DNA of 34,696 nucleotides from Syntrophaceticus schinkii (GTDB lineage: Bacteria; Bacillota; DSM-12270; Thermacetogeniales; Thermacetogeniaceae): the NCBI RefSeq assembly GCF_000946815.1, contig NZ_CDRZ01000001.1:1-34696 (forward strand), given 5' to 3'. Made by a program: the position numbers and the translations under genes. The notes under the pieces were generated by a model. The model saw nothing but the letters and a program-made list of their open reading frames with translations, was not told the origin of the DNA and did not search any database. Shown piece by piece: positions 1 to 8,032 of this stretch (the stretch's first letter is position 1; every line of letters starts with the position of its first letter).

Positions 1-4
1 ACGC

Positions 5-1221
5 TTAACGATCTTTAAAATTTAAATTGATCAGCACATCTCGGTAAGAGGGATCCGTTGCCGCTACAACACGCTTTTTCGGTTTGCTCATTTTTGGGTA
101 TAAATCTTGGTTTCGTTTTTGAGTGTGTTAAAGACCATCCGTTTAACAATGGCTAAATTTTGTGCAGCCGCGGTTTCTCGCGTCCGATTATGATCATCTC
201 CAAATATTACGTCGAGACTCCAATGCATACTCTCTACGCCCCAATGGGTGCGTGCTGCCCTGGCGAAATCAGCAACGTTTCCTACACTTCCAACATAGAA
301 GACGGTTTCGTTGGTTGTTTTACCTGGTTCTGCTGTATACTCCACTTCCCGAAGGACCATTCCGATCCCTATTAGTTTAGTCCAGTCGCGCTTGGCATCC
401 ACCATCCAGTTGATATCTGTTGAATAATAATAGGTTCTTCTTTCGATGCGCCCATGTCCTTTTTCCAGTGTGCTAAGAACTTGAAGTCCTGCACTGTTTT
501 TAACATGGGCACCCTCCTGCACCGCCTGATGCTTGATTTATTCGAGCTTTCCCGACTGTTCCAAATCCGTAAAATACTCTTTCACCTCTTGCTGAAACAC
601 TTCCTGGTTTCCCTTTAGATTGATCACGTAGTCTGCTTTATTGTCGTTCACAATTTTTGTTACGATCTTTGTCTGCAACCCTATAGCGTCAATTGTCACG
701 ATACTTCCTTCGATAAGTAACTGATCTAATAGTTCCGGGATGGCTGTGATCTCATTGCTTTTTTCGTCCGTTTTAACCTGACCGATCACCAGGCCATGTG
801 AATGGCACAAGGCGCTTACCATATGTAGTGCCTTCTGACCCTTGCGTTCATCCTTCGAACCTCTTGATGTTTTCCCATCCACGGACACAACATCCTTTTC
901 CGGCAGTTGGAGCACTGCATTCATCCACGAGATGAACCGCGTTGAGAACTCCTCGGGCCGAATCACACTAAACCCTCTTTTAAGGGTCGACAATGAGGGA
1001 ATTCCGTTAGGCAACGCAATATATTTCTTCAGCCATTTCTGCGTATCCGGTGCTTTAGCCCATACATGGATAAGCTCAAACTCATCGTAGCCGCAAATAA
1101 TTCCGCAGGTCACGATGAATAAGATATCGGTTAATCGATGCCATATCTTCCCTTCCATTCTACTATCGTTCAATCCGCTAAAATAATCAAAAAACTTCCC
1201 TTGATATAAGCTTTCGCTCAT
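5..1221 (-). pseudogene. ISAs1-type DDE transposase, interrupted
   Basis: Transposase of an insertion sequence of the ISAs1 (H-repeat) family. The first part contains VSVDGKTSRGS, then VTIDAIGLQTKI and YVINLKGNQ, the DDE-type core of this family; the second part contains the typical KGHGRIERRTYYYSTDI and WGVESMHWSLDV blocks. The start is placed at the ATG at 1221, which follows a GGAGGGG ribosome-binding site; an ORF to 1299 exists but that stretch probably belongs to the element end. An in-frame TAA at 538-540 splits the gene. Near the 3' end a second lesion lies in a T5 run (91-95): one extra base would restore the frame into MSKPKKRVVAATDP and a stop at 5-7. With both lesions repaired the length (about 405 codons) is close to the family's usual length. 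The element continues past the left edge, so its terminal repeats cannot be paired. Family assignment is confident; activity is unlikely. Confidence 0.85.
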
Positions 1222-1411
1222 CAGTATCCCCTCCACATATACTTCTGAGCTATAGCTTAATTCATAGTTGGTTGATTGTCCAGCAACTTTTACACCCATT
1301 TACTTCCTACATGAATTTGCCGTGAGGCATACCATCTTATCTGGACCAATATATTTTAAAGAGTTACTCCGCAAAAAGCAGTAAACTGCCTAATCAAGGA
1401 GGCGATATCAG

Positions 1412-2074
1412 TTGCGTAGAAGCCGGCAATTTCTCTCCTTACCGGTGATCACCCTGGAGGAGGGCAAACAAATCGGGCGCATCCGGGGTCTTGTGGTAAA
1501 CCACCAAACCGGGGAAGTAGCGGCACTTCTTGTACAGCGCGGCAACATCTTTCGCGAACAAAAGGTGATCCCCTATCCCAGGGTTGTGAGTGTAGGGAAC
1601 AGCGCCCTAACCATTCAAAAAGCAAGCAGTGCTGAAAGAATCGCCAGTCTGCCCCAGATCCTCACACTCGTCAAGGATAATATCCAGTTAAAGGGTTCCC
1701 GGGTAATAACCGAAAATGGCACAGCCCTGGGTCATGTTGTTGAGTACATGATCGACCCGGCAACAGGGAAAATCAAGGCCTTTGAAATCAGTGGAAACCC
1801 TGCGGAAAGCCTCTGGAAAGGTAAATCATTTCTCCCGGCAGATGAGGTGCGCACCATCGGTAAAGATGTGCTTGTGGTTCGCCAGGGAGCAGAGGAGACC
1901 CTTAAAAGAGATGACGGCAAACTGGCCGAAGGGGTTAAAAGCATCAAGGACACCACCAACCGCTTCGTCAACAAAGCACGCCAACTGCACTCTAAAATGC
2001 AGGGGGATGAACCCGAGGAAACCCTCCCGGAAGAAGAAAAAGAAGATACTCCTCCCGGGAAGGAACCCGATTAA
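1412..2074 (+). CDS. PRC-barrel domain protein, two PRC units
   Basis: A 220-residue protein with two PRC-barrel-like units, about residues 5-80 (SLPVITLEEGKQIGRIRGLV) and 90-165 (GSRVITENGTALGHVVEYMI), followed by a charged tail rich in E, K and P. PRC barrels are small beta domains found in the photosynthetic reaction centre H subunit and in RimM; stand-alone double-PRC proteins are common in Clostridia, where their role is mostly unknown. The start is TTG at 1412, preceded by a strong AAGGAGG at 1397-1403 with eight bases of spacing; no better ATG is available. It is on the opposite strand to prs and ends three bases from it, so the two are convergent with no room for separate terminators. 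No signal peptide or membrane helix is visible, so it is likely cytoplasmic. Domain call good, function unknown. Confidence 0.8.
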   Translation: MRRSRQFLSLPVITLEEGKQIGRIRGLVVNHQTGEVAALLVQRGNIFREQKVIPYPRVVSVGNSALTIQKASSAERIASLPQILTLVKDNIQLKGSRVITENGTALGHVVEYMIDPATGKIKAFEISGNPAESLWKGKSFLPADEVRTIGKDVLVVRQGAEETLKRDDGKLAEGVKSIKDTTNRFVNKARQLHSKMQGDEPEETLPEEEKEDTPPGKEPD

Positions 2075-2077
2075 TTT

Positions 2078-3023
2078 TTACTCAAAAAGCTTGCTTACAG
2101 AGAGGTCCTCATGGATCCTGATGATCGACTCCCCAAAAAGAGGGGCTACAGTGAGCACCTTCATCCTGGGGAAGCGGTCTTCCGGGGCAACAGGTATTGT
2201 ATTCGTCACAACAACCTCTTTCAATGGGGAGGCCTCCAGTCGCTCCCGAGCGGGACCTGAGAGCACAGGGTGTGTACAACAGGCGTAAACCTCTTTGGCC
2301 CCGCGCTCTAAAAGAGTCTCTGCTGCTTTGGTAATCGTACCGGCGGTATCGATGATGTCATCCACCAGGATGGCCGTTTTCCCTTGAACATCACCCACCA
2401 GGTGCAGCGCTTCAGCGACATTGGGGCGCGGCCTGCGCTTATCGATAATAGCAATGGTGGTTTCCATACGGCTGGCCAGGTCCCTTGCTCTGGTTACACC
2501 ACCCACATCAGGAGAAACCACTATCGGATCCTCGATACCGATGTTCTGGAAATACTCGGCGAGGATAGGCACCCCCAGCCAGGTGATCCACCGGTATGTC
2601 GAAAAACCCCTGGATCTGACCTGCATGGAGATCCATGGCTAGGACGCGGGTGGCCCCGGCAGCGGTGATCAGGTTAGCCAAAAGTTTGGCTGTTATGGGA
2701 TCCCGTGCCTTTAACTTCCGATCCTGGCGTGCATATCCGTAATACGGCAAAACAGCGCAGATACGCCTTGCTGATGCCCTCTTGAGAGCATCGATCATGA
2801 TTAATAGCTCCATCACATTTTTATTGGTGGGAGGGCAAGTAGGCTGGATCACAAAAACATCCGCCCCCCTGACACTCTCATTGATGGTTACACCGATCTC
2901 CCCATCGCTGAAGTAGGAGACCTGCACATCCCCCAGGCCAATACCCAGGTAGGCGGCGATCTCCTTCGCTAACTCCGGGTTGGCATTACCGGTAAAAATC
3001 TTTAGTTTTTTTGTATAAAGCAT
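2078..3023 (-). CDS. prs: Ribose-phosphate pyrophosphokinase (apparent frameshift)
   Basis: PRPP synthetase: makes phosphoribosyl pyrophosphate from ribose 5-phosphate and ATP for nucleotide, His and Trp synthesis. Family motifs are [18 protein letters not shown] at the N-terminus, FSDGEI, the [11 protein letters not shown] loop, [18 protein letters not shown], then in the other frame VVSPDVGG and the PRPP-binding [10 protein letters not shown]. The reading frame changes at a C5 run at 2572-2576 (G5 in the gene): with one G fewer the protein reads [13 protein letters not shown] without a break and has about 314 residues, the normal length. ATG 3023 is chosen because the family starts a few residues before LKIF and a GGGAAGGGA site precedes it; an alternative ATG at 3059 would overlap the glmU stop. 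It lies directly downstream of glmU, as gcaD-prs does in Bacillus. An essential gene, so the frameshift is probably a sequence error. Confidence 0.9.
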
Positions 3024-3055
3024 CACGCCGATCCCTTCCCTCGCTTTAGCTTCCT

Positions 3056-4441
3056 TCATTCTTCTTCGTGCTCCCCTTTTTTCCTCTTTTTCTGCCCCCA
3101 GTCGGGAATCATCACCTGTTTTGCTCGCTCAACTGCTAAACAGGCTGCAGGAACATCCCTGGTAATAGTTGACCCGGCACCAATCACAGCATCCTTCCCG
3201 ACACTGACAGGAGCAACTAAATTTGTATTGCTTCCGATAAAAACTCCATCCTCGATAAATGTTTTGTGTTTATGTGCGCCGTCATAGTTGCAGGTAATGG
3301 TTCCGGCGCCGATATTAACATCAGTCCCAATAACAGTATCTCCGATATAGCTTAAATGAGGTATTTTACTCCCCTCTCCCACAGAAGAAGCTTTCAACTC
3401 CACAAAGCCCCCAATCTTTACCTGATCAGCTAAAACATTCCCTGGTCTGATGTGGGAATAGGGACCAATCTGGCACTCGTTCCCAACAGTGCTTGCTGCA
3501 ACCACAGAATACTGTACAGAAACACCATCCCCCAGAAGGACACTGTAGAGCCGAGTCCCGGGACCGATCACACACCTTCTGCCTATTATGGTTTTACCCT
3601 CAAGAAAAGTAAAGGGGTAAATTATTGTATCCTGGCCGACCTGGACCCCTTTGTCCACATAAGTTGTGCTGGGATCATAAATTGTCACACCCTCACTCAT
3701 CAGGCGCTCACACTCCCACTCCCGCAAGATCCGCTCCGCATCAGCCAGCTGGCGGCGAGTATTGATCCCTGCTGTTTCTATGGTGGGGGCGATCACTGCT
3801 GTAACAGGCTGGTCGGCCTCCCGCAGCAGGTGAATGCAGTCTGTCAAATAATATTCTCCCTGCTTATTGTCCGGCTGTAAACGGTGAATCGTTGTCTCCA
3901 AGGCTTCCTTTGTAAAGGCATAGGAACCTGTGTTGATTTCCTGGATTCGTTTTTGTTCAACAGTTGCATCGCTTTCCTCAACAATGGCCTCTACCATGTC
4001 ATCTGCAGTTCTGATAATGCGACCATACCCTTGGGGATCCTCAAAAATGCCCGTGAGCACTGCTGCGGCAGCCCCTGTTTCCTGCCTTGACCTGACAAGT
4101 TTCGCCAGGGTTTCGGACCTCAAAAGTGGGGTATCCCCGCAGACAACCAGCACCTCCTTACACTCCGCGGAAAGGTGGGGCAGAGCTTTTAGCACCGCAT
4201 CCCCTGTCCCCAGCTGCTTTTCCTGAAGAGCATAATTATACTGCGGGCCAAGGGCTTCTCGCACCATGTCAGCACCCTGGCCGATAACAACCACAACCTC
4301 AGTAATCCCTGCCTCCTCAACAGCATCCAGAACATGGCGAACTAAAGGCCTCCCGGCGGCACAATGCAGCACCTTAGGTGTCTCTGACCGCATTCTTTTG
4401 CCCTGACCTGCAGCAAGAATTACTGCTCCAACTCCCTGCAT
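3056..4441 (-). CDS. glmU: Bifunctional GlmU (UDP-GlcNAc pyrophosphorylase)
   Basis: Makes UDP-N-acetylglucosamine for peptidoglycan by acetylating glucosamine 1-phosphate and then uridylylating it. The N-terminal half (about 1-230) is a nucleotidyltransferase with [19 protein letters not shown] and GEYYLTDCI; the C-terminal half is a left-handed beta helix of hexapeptide repeats with [35 protein letters not shown] and [15 protein letters not shown], the acetyltransferase site. At 461 residues the protein is complete. ATG 4441 is chosen because it has AAGGAG nine bases upstream; a TTG three codons earlier would abut the Shine-Dalgarno sequence. It sits between spoVG and prs as in B. subtilis. 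A rho-independent terminator separates it from spoVG, so it probably has its own promoter in 4442-4526 or relies on readthrough. Confidence 0.97.
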   Translation of the reverse strand: MQGVGAVILAAGQGKRMRSETPKVLHCAAGRPLVRHVLDAVEEAGITEVVVVIGQGADMVREALGPQYNYALQEKQLGTGDAVLKALPHLSAECKEVLVVCGDTPLLRSETLAKLVRSRQETGAAAAVLTGIFEDPQGYGRIIRTADDMVEAIVEESDATVEQKRIQEINTGSYAFTKEALETTIHRLQPDNKQGEYYLTDCIHLLREADQPVTAVIAPTIETAGINTRRQLADAERILREWECERLMSEGVTIYDPSTTYVDKGVQVGQDTIIYPFTFLEGKTIIGRRCVIGPGTRLYSVLLGDGVSVQYSVVAASTVGNECQIGPYSHIRPGNVLADQVKIGGFVELKASSVGEGSKIPHLSYIGDTVIGTDVNIGAGTITCNYDGAHKHKTFIEDGVFIGSNTNLVAPVSVGKDAVIGAGSTITRDVPAACLAVERAKQVMIPDWGQKKRKKGEHEEE

Positions 4442-4526
4442 AACTTTCAACTCCTTGGATCCTGGTTTACACCTCGGTATGCGAACCCTCCGAGTTTATT
4501 CTTTCTTAATATTCGTGAAACAACAA

Positions 4527-4552
4527 AAAAGGGAATACCAGATTCCCCTTAA
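4527..4552 (-). terminator. Terminator after spoVG
   Basis: On the minus strand an AAGGGGAAT / ATTCCCTT hairpin with a five-base loop is followed directly by a T run. It lies 35 bases after the spoVG stop and before glmU, so spoVG is probably a short transcript of its own. Confidence 0.85.
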
Positions 4553-4587
4553 TAATTAAAATCCTTGCGTGAACCTTCGCTAAAACT

Positions 4588-4845
4588 TTATTCCGCCTCC
4601 TGATAAGCGTTTAAGATGGCCTCCTGAATGGTCTTTCTGGTATCAGAATTGATGGGATGAGCAATATCGCGAAATTCTCCGGCCGGTGTCTTCCGGCTCG
4701 GCATCGCTATAAACAAGCCCCTTTCCCCTTCGACAATCTTGATGTCATGTACCACAAATTCATTATCGAAGGTTACCGAGCAGACAGCTTTCATTCTGCT
4801 TCCATCCTGGTTCACCTTGCGTATGCGCACTTCTGTAACCTGCAT
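4588..4845 (-). CDS. spoVG: SpoVG regulator
   Basis: SpoVG, a small nucleic-acid-binding regulator that in Bacillus affects asymmetric septation and in other Firmicutes affects capsule and virulence genes. The 85-residue product has the family's hallmarks: [11 protein letters not shown] at the N-terminus, [14 protein letters not shown] and the very conserved [20 protein letters not shown] block. Its length is normal for short SpoVG proteins, which lack the long acidic tail. A GGGAGG ribosome-binding site precedes the ATG. Upstream is a sigma-H-like promoter (4893-4917) and downstream a terminator, so it looks like a monocistronic early-sporulation gene. It lies between the NTP-transferase gene and glmU. 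Confidence 0.97.
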   Translation of the reverse strand: MQVTEVRIRKVNQDGSRMKAVCSVTFDNEFVVHDIKIVEGERGLFIAMPSRKTPAGEFRDIAHPINSDTRKTIQEAILNAYQEAE

Positions 4846-4892
4846 TAAATCCTTGAACCTCCCTTTAGTGCGGTCATTGTCTGAATTTGTGT

Positions 4893-4917
4893 ATTCGCCA
4901 AGATTTATAAGAATCCT
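4893..4917 (-). promoter_or_regulatory. Sigma-H-type promoter of spoVG
   Basis: Minus strand AGGATT (4912-4917) and GAAT (4893-4896) separated by 15 bases, about 50 bases before the spoVG ATG. The well known B. subtilis spoVG promoter has, as far as I recall, the same two elements with the same spacing (AGGATT, 15 bases, GAAT). The sites are seen in the sequence; sigma-H control is inferred. Confidence 0.7.
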
Positions 4918-4935
4918 GCCTGAAAGACAAGATAT

Positions 4936-5685
4936 TTATTCCCCGGAAAGTTCTTGTATCAATTCTAAATCCGAAGCCTTGTCCATATCCACCCCGATTT
5001 CAGGATAATCGCTGATCACAGCGCGCCCCCTGACACCAACCAACTCAGATACCCTGCGCTCAGCCACAGGCACAGTCAACTGCCCGAAAAAATAGCTCCA
5101 GAGGATCCCTAACCCCACCAGCCGCGCTAAAGCTACGGGTTTCTTGCGCAACCTTACAAATTCCTCAGCTATTGAAAGACAGCGGCTGATAATCTCTCGC
5201 CTGACCAGTAAAAGGTTCCCGCCCGTAAAGGTGCCATCCCGCAGGCTGGCATAGGTGCGCTTCACACCAGGAAAACGGCTTTCCACTGTTTCTTTCTTCA
5301 CAATAGGGTAATAAAAATCCGCTTCCCGTTCAAAACACTTAGAAATGAAATCATCTACCGCTGCAGTGGTCAAAAAGGGAATGTCCCCTGTGCATGCCAT
5401 TACCCAGGTGTTTGATGTGTCTAAAACACCCACTCCTTCAGCAAAACTCCTCAGGGGTGTTGAGCCCTGCTCTGCAAAAAGAAATCCAGCAGTCTGATCA
5501 TAATGGGACCTGAGTTCATCGGGCCCAACCAGGACAATGCGCTCTATTCCCCGGCTGTTCTTGAGTGCCTCAACAACATAATCCACCATTACCCGGGAAC
5601 CGATAGGGAGCAACGCCTTCACCGGCGCGCCCTCCTCGATCCCCCCACCACCCGCTAAAACCACGGCATCCACTTTATCCATCAT
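4936..5685 (-). CDS. MobA-like NTP-transferase domain protein
   Basis: A 249-residue protein with a nucleotidyltransferase fold of the MobA/GlmU-N type: AVVLAGGGG at residues 8-16 is the nucleotide loop, followed by a KALLPIGSRVMVDYVVEAL block, and ACTGDIPFL near residue 120 is the metal-binding Asp region; GVDMDKASDLELI closes the domain. The substrate cannot be read from the sequence. Similar proteins of unknown substrate are found beside spoVG and purR-like genes in Clostridia. The start is ATG 5685 with AGAGG upstream; a second ATG follows immediately. It lies between the GntR regulator and spoVG, the position occupied in Bacillus by purR-yabJ. No membrane segments are seen. Fold call confident, role unknown. 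Confidence 0.8.
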   Translation of the reverse strand: MMDKVDAVVLAGGGGIEEGAPVKALLPIGSRVMVDYVVEALKNSRGIERIVLVGPDELRSHYDQTAGFLFAEQGSTPLRSFAEGVGVLDTSNTWVMACTGDIPFLTTAAVDDFISKCFEREADFYYPIVKKETVESRFPGVKRTYASLRDGTFTGGNLLLVRREIISRCLSIAEEFVRLRKKPVALARLVGLGILWSYFFGQLTVPVAERRVSELVGVRGRAVISDYPEIGVDMDKASDLELIQELSGE

Positions 5686-5715
5686 CTAAACCTCTTTTCT
5701 AAAAGGTGACCCGGG

Positions 5716-5746
5716 AGAGATCACGGGGACGGTTCTCCTGATCTCT
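5716..5746. repeat. REP-like hairpin, GGGGACGGTTCTC loop
   Basis: AGAGATCA and TGATCTCT form an eight-base stem around a loop containing GGGGACGGTTCTC. The same loop, or its complement, occurs in other hairpins of this window (15893-15919, 32296-32324) with different but again complementary stems. It lies just upstream of the NTP-transferase gene. Confidence 0.7.
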
Positions 5747-5752
5747 TTCTTC

Positions 5753-5968
5753 CGACCTCTGACCTCCAGCATCAAACATCTATTCCCACTTTCAACATCT
5801 CATTTCGGGCATCTATTCCCGCTTTCAACCTCTGAACGTGCACCGGGGACTGTCCCCGAGTCTGCGGGACCAGAAACTGTCTCTGACTATTTTTCCGCCC
5901 GAGCATCCCTTTTCCAACGACTAACGACCAACCACCAACCACCAACCACTAATTAGCCAACCACTAAC
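5753..5968. repeat. Heptamer repeat region
   Basis: The stretch between the NTP-transferase and GntR genes holds two kinds of 7-base unit. From 5753 to about 5830 are imperfect TCTGACC-type units (reverse complement of GAAGTCN). From 5913 to 5968 are tandem AACNACN units (ACTAACG, ACCAACC three times, ACTAATT). A GGGGACTGTCCCC palindrome lies near 5844-5856. The second array runs into the GntR gene and supplies its TAG stop. Confidence 0.75.
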
Positions 5969-6662
5969 TTATGTCCCCTTTTTTGCGCACCGCTTCCATC
6001 AAACTGTTCTCCGCATTCTCAATATGCTCCCAGGCCAGAGCCTCTGCCCGTGTGATATCGCGGTCAGCCAGGGCCTCAACAACCTTCCTGTGCTCCTCCA
6101 AAGCCACACGCATCCTGCCCGGGGAAGCCAGGGAAACTGAACGGAAGCGGTGAACCTCATCCTGTAGATTAGTCAGGATCTGAATCAAACGCTGATTTCG
6201 GCTGGCACGATAAAGGATTTCATGAAATTTCTTATCTGATTCAATAAACAGCTCGATCTCCTGCTGTTCGATAATTTCAGCCTTGCGGACCAATATCCTT
6301 TCCAGTTCTTCCAGTTCCTCTTCGGTGATCCTTTCAGCAGCCAGGACTGTGGCTAACGCCTCCAGTGCTGCCCTCACCTCGAAAACATCAGCAATATCTT
6401 TCAGAGAAATCCCCGCTACATATGCCCCTTTCCGCGGAATCATGACCACAAATCCTTCTAGCTCCAGTTTGCGGATCGCTTCCCGCACAGGTGTCCTGCT
6501 GACCCCCAGCTGTTCTGCCAGTTGGGATTCCATCAGTCGCTCTCCCGGGCGCAGGACACCGTCGATGATCGCCTCCCGCACAGCATCAAAAACCACTTCC
6601 CGCAAGGGCTTGTAGGTATCCAACTTGACAGGCAGCAGTCTCCTCTCCTTTTGATCGGCCAT
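5964..6662 (-). CDS. GntR-family regulator, FCD type
   Basis: Transcription factor of the GntR family, FadR/FCD subfamily, 232 residues. The N-terminal winged helix is clear: PLREVVFDAVREAIIDG, LRPGERLMESQLAEQLGVSR, TPVREAIRKLELEG and VMIPRKGAYVAG. The C-terminal two thirds are all-alpha with DIADVFEVRAALEALA, FHEILYRASRNQRL and EHRKVVEALADRD, the FCD ligand domain with candidate metal or ligand residues (D, H, H). The effector is unknown. ATG 6662 is chosen because AAGGGGG precedes it and MADQKERR is a plausible start; a longer ORF to 6761 would overlap ispE. It follows ispE by 19 bases and is probably cotranscribed; in Bacillus this slot is held by purR, an unrelated family. The last codons and the TAG stop lie in a heptamer repeat. 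Confidence 0.9.
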   Translation of the reverse strand: MADQKERRLLPVKLDTYKPLREVVFDAVREAIIDGVLRPGERLMESQLAEQLGVSRTPVREAIRKLELEGFVVMIPRKGAYVAGISLKDIADVFEVRAALEALATVLAAERITEEELEELERILVRKAEIIEQQEIELFIESDKKFHEILYRASRNQRLIQILTNLQDEVHRFRSVSLASPGRMRVALEEHRKVVEALADRDITRAEALAWEHIENAENSLMEAVRKKGDIS

Positions 6663-6681
6663 TTTAACCCCCTTCTCTATA

Positions 6682-7521
6682 TCAAGCAGAAACTGTTTTA
6701 CAGATAAACAGATCCAGCTGTGCATCCTCCTCTTGCAGTTTTCCCGCCGCCTGCTGGGCATCCTCCTTCTCGTTGAACAACCCGAAGACAGTGGGACCGC
6801 TTCCCGCCATCATCGCTCCCAGTGCACCCAACTGCAGCAGGCGCTGTTTGATAGAGGCTATCTCCTGGTATAAACCTGTGGTGACCGCCTCCAGGTCGTT
6901 GCCCAGCGCGCTGATCACACCTTCTCTGTCTCCTTTTTCAAGGGCATGAAGAAGTCTTGGTGTGCGCGGTTCTGTCTTCTTCATCTGGTAAAGGCCGTAT
7001 ATCTTCCCGGTGCTCACTTCAAATGGCGGCTTGACCAACACCACCCAGAAATCAGGTAAGGGCGGAACCCGCCTCACCCTTTCTCCCCGTCCTGCAGCAA
7101 GCACAGTTCCCCCTAAAATGAAAAAGGGGACATCGGATCCCGCCACAGCTGCGGCAGCTATGAGTTCATCCTCTGACAGGCCCATTGCATAAAGTTGATC
7201 AGCACCTTTTAAGGCTGCCGCCGCATTGCTGCTTCCACCCCCCAGACCAGCACCCCGGGGTATCCTCTTTTCGATCTCCACACTGATCCCCCCGGGCAAG
7301 TGGTGAGCAATCTCAGCCAGTGCACGGTAAGCCAGGTTATCCTGTCCATCAGGAACACCTGGAGTATTACAAGATACAGTGATCCCCGCAGGAATCCCGG
7401 TCAAACTGAGGGTATCAGCAAGGCTGATCGTCTGCAGCACCGAACTGATCTCATGGTAGCCATCCGGTCTCAAAGCCCCCACATCCAGGGTAAGATTGAT
7501 TTTGGCGAAAGAGGGAAGCAC
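6682..7521 (-). CDS. ispE: 4-(cytidine 5'-diphospho)-2-C-methylerythritol kinase
   Basis: IspE, GHMP-family kinase of the MEP isoprenoid pathway, phosphorylating CDP-methylerythritol. Motifs: SFAKINLTLDVGALRPDGYH at the start, the ATP loop PRGAGLGGGSSNAAA near residue 95, SDVPFFILGGT, and MAGSGPTVFGLF near the C-terminus. The GTG at 7521 gives a protein of 279 residues beginning VLPSFAKIN, matching family starts. An in-frame GTG at 7587 would add 22 residues, but these are translated from a heptamer repeat and are probably not coding. No strong Shine-Dalgarno sequence is visible for either start. It forms a likely operon with the GntR gene downstream and occupies the same position as in B. 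subtilis. Confidence 0.93.
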   Translation of the reverse strand: MLPSFAKINLTLDVGALRPDGYHEISSVLQTISLADTLSLTGIPAGITVSCNTPGVPDGQDNLAYRALAEIAHHLPGGISVEIEKRIPRGAGLGGGSSNAAAALKGADQLYAMGLSEDELIAAAAVAGSDVPFFILGGTVLAAGRGERVRRVPPLPDFWVVLVKPPFEVSTGKIYGLYQMKKTEPRTPRLLHALEKGDREGVISALGNDLEAVTTGLYQEIASIKQRLLQLGALGAMMAGSGPTVFGLFNEKEDAQQAAGKLQEEDAQLDLFICKTVSA

Positions 7522-8000
7522 AACTTCCGGAAAACAGAGGTCAGAAGCCAGAGGTCGGAGGCCGGAAAAAAAAATGTTGTCTGGCACCCGGAAACATCAT
7601 TACATCACTTCACTTCGGCTCGTTTTCATTATCTGCTGGTGCCGCAACGCTACATGAATTCGCATCTGCTTTTATCCTCCGCTGGTTCCGCCAAGGCAGT
7701 AGTGGTTAGTCGTTAGTCGTTGGAAAAAGATCAACAGAATGCAGATCCTTCGTCCCTCAGACATCCGACTCCTGGTTTCCAACCTCCACATTTTAGGCGT
7801 CCACCTTTATTGTTGATGACCAGTTCCTCCAAAGAGGCCCTTTTACTTCCTCTTAATTTTACTTCTAAATCGTGAATTACACAACTGATGGTGGTTTTAT
7901 AAGTGGTTAGTCGTTGGTCATTAGTTGTTAGTCGTTGGAAAAGGATTTTCAGATGCACCGGGGACAGTCCCCGGTGCAGACACCCTGTTGGAAAAAGGAT
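7522..8000. repeat. Repeat-filled intergenic region upstream of ispE
   Basis: No convincing gene. From 7530 to 7562 are CAGAGGT/CGGAGGC heptamers that run into the ispE leader. At 7701-7726 and 7901-7945 are AGTGGTT-AGTCGTT units, in the opposite orientation to the array at 8001-8032. From 7755 to 7805 are CCGACTC/CCAACCT units. A 75-codon ORF at 7731-7958 (minus) is mostly repeat translated and is not supported. Confidence 0.65.
7954..7978. repeat. Perfect 25-nt palindrome
   Basis: Twelve bases (TGCACCGGGGAC), a single A, then the exact reverse complement. It lies between two oppositely oriented heptamer arrays. GGGGACNGTCCCC cores also occur near 5844-5856 and 15532-15544. No T run follows, so it is not a typical terminator. 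Confidence 0.75.
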
Positions 8001-8032
8001 CTAACCACTAACCACTAACGACCAACCACCAC
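8001..8032. repeat. Heptamer array at the cphA 3' end
   Basis: Tandem AACCACT, AACCACT, AACGACC, AACCACC units. They encode the last five residues of CphA and its TAG stop at 8015-8017, as similar arrays do for the GntR gene and the ybaB-like gene. Confidence 0.75.

Noticed and set aside
538-540. Programmed readthrough of the transposase TAA
   Set aside because: No recoding signal is seen, and the second lesion near the 3' end points to a decayed gene.
5753-5968. CRISPR array
   Set aside because: The repeat units are 7 bases, tandem and without unique spacers, so they are not a CRISPR.
7731-7958. 75-codon minus-strand ORF upstream of ispE
   Set aside because: Much of it is translated heptamer repeat and there is no ribosome-binding site; a weak Spo0E-like look around SLEELVINN lacks the SQELD motif.
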